Source of the DNA: B4-G1 sp964393895 | GTDB lineage: Bacteria > Chloroflexota > Anaerolineae > B4-G1 | Assembly (NCBI GenBank): GCA_964393895.1 | Contig: CAYMWP010000009.1 | Coordinates: 1-58,263 of the forward strand | DNA: 58,263 nt | Reading direction: 5' to 3' | Shown here: positions 57,747 to 58,263 of the stretch, piece after piece | Layout: each line of letters begins with the position of its first letter | How positions within the stretch are numbered: the first letter of the stretch is position 1 | Translations under genes and position numbers: made by a program | Notes under the pieces: model-generated | Seen by the model: the letters and a program-made list of their open reading frames with translations, nothing else | The model's database searches: none | Told to the model about the DNA's origin: nothing

Positions 57747-57971
57747 ACACAGGTTCCTTTGATCGGGTGCCGCGACCGCAAGTTGGTTCGTGGGGTGCAC
57801 CGCAGCACCCTCCCGCTGGTCTGGAATTGGCCGCGGTAGGATCGGGGCTAGATCAATAGATTGGTTAGTTGTACCTTTTCAATAAAGTGAGGCAAGCATG
57901 TGGCGCGAGCGGATAACAGACGTTCGTGGCAAATTGCGTCTTGGCAAGTTATCAACTCGCGAACGTTGAAA

Positions 57972-58058
57972 GGGTGTGTTTTAGATGAGTTGAGTAGCCG
58001 CGCCTTCCATAGCGCGCGACATGGAAGGCGCGACTACTTTCAGTCGAAATGCACACCC
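57972..58058. mobile_element. MITE-like hairpin element with GGGTGTG ends
   Basis: Left end GGGTGTGTTTT (57972-57982) and right end GCACACCC (58051-58058) bracket a 17-bp stem (57994-58010 with 58021-58037, one mismatch) around a 10-base loop. The ends resemble those of the element at 23350-23438. It lies in the 337-bp gap between the MFS gene start (57746) and the last gene, which holds nothing else I recognise. Confidence 0.55.
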
Positions 58059-58083
58059 ATGTCGAAAAGGTACGGTCCGTTCC

Positions 58084-58263
58084 CTAGTCTGGCTTGATGG
58101 CGGCAAAGATGGCCCCGCCGATGGCGCCCATTCCAGCGCCTATGACCAGGCCCGTCAGGCAGCACATACTGCCGCCGAGAACTGCCCCGCCCACTCCGGA
58201 AAAGGTGGCAAACATTTCCGGATCTATGCCGAGCTCGATCAGTTGGCGCATCGTCTGGGGGTC
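58084..58263 (-). CDS. glycine-rich membrane protein, 3' end only
   Basis: The last 59 codons of a gene that enters from beyond the window end and stops with TAG at 58084. The segment FSGVGGAVLGGSMCCLTGLV and GAGMGAIGGAIFAAIKPD looks like one or two small-residue-rich membrane helices. Family not recognised. Confidence 0.6.
   Translation of the reverse strand, partial: DPQTMRQLIELGIDPEMFATFSGVGGAVLGGSMCCLTGLVIGAGMGAIGGAIFAAIKPD

Noticed and set aside
1..58263. tRNA, rRNA or prophage genes
   Set aside because: I saw no cloverleaf-like, rRNA-like or phage structural sequence in the window.

Overview
The window looks like one scaffold of a GC-rich bacterium, most plausibly an uncultured member of Chloroflexota (Anaerolineae-like). 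This rests on the gene mix (DUF58/transglutaminase pair, VanW/LCP/rhomboid envelope genes, DUF2723 and DUF2142-type membrane proteins, bactofilin, Pro/Thr-rich lipoproteins, very large PAS/GAF kinases), AGGAGG-type ribosome sites, sigma70-like promoters and many short dispersed palindromes. It is an inference without a tree. One run of 100 N (43518-43617) marks a scaffold join.

Layout. 0.2-4 kb: DUF58 and transglutaminase proteins. 4-9.7 kb, minus: gltX, a lipoprotein, a metal-dependent cyclase, adenosine deaminase and rarD. 9.8-13.6 kb, plus: a four-gene biotin-dependent, Na+-translocating decarboxylase operon (mmdADCB-like) with a strong promoter and a long leader holding a 160-bp repeat. 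13.6-22.8 kb: zinc-ribbon/ZU5-like protein, decayed HEPN-MNT pair, VanW, rhomboid, LCP, and a PP2C-like/propeller membrane protein. 23.2 kb: a 27-codon lysine-rich mini-gene with its own promoter and terminator, carrying a MITE-like insertion in its leader; then the second, inverted copy of the 160-bp repeat. 23.8-27.5 kb, minus: two glmS-type genes in tandem. 27.8-29 kb, plus: two coupled genes that each join an N-terminal helix-turn-helix to a C-terminal Sm/Hfq-like domain. 29-38 kb, plus: frameshifted APC-USP permease, tsaC, membrane glycosyltransferase-like proteins, DUF4446, bactofilin, FlK-type thioesterase. 38-42 kb, minus: PIG-L deacetylase, fdhD, transketolase, a 31-aa membrane peptide. 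42.4-45.8 kb, plus: rplS, a C26 peptidase interrupted by the gap, and a lipoprotein with a lost metalloprotease site. 46-53 kb: ytxH, then a three-gene signalling operon (large HisKA_2 kinase and two REC-kinase hybrids). 53.5-58.3 kb, minus: aspS, AIM24, an MFS exporter and the 3' end of a Gly-rich membrane protein.

The most striking regulatory structure is upstream of aspS. A consensus promoter is followed by a 24-codon leader ORF whose middle reads Asp-Asn-Asp-Asn, then four mutually complementary GC segments arranged 1-2-3-4, the last two forming a textbook intrinsic terminator, then aspS. This is the layout of ribosome-mediated amino-acid attenuation, here apparently sensing both Asp and Asn. 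Other notable items are the HTH-Sm gene pair, the 160-bp perfect inverted repeat, the mini-genes, and the palindrome AGACCTCSGAGGTCT, which has spread between genes and even into the coding linker of the biotin carrier.
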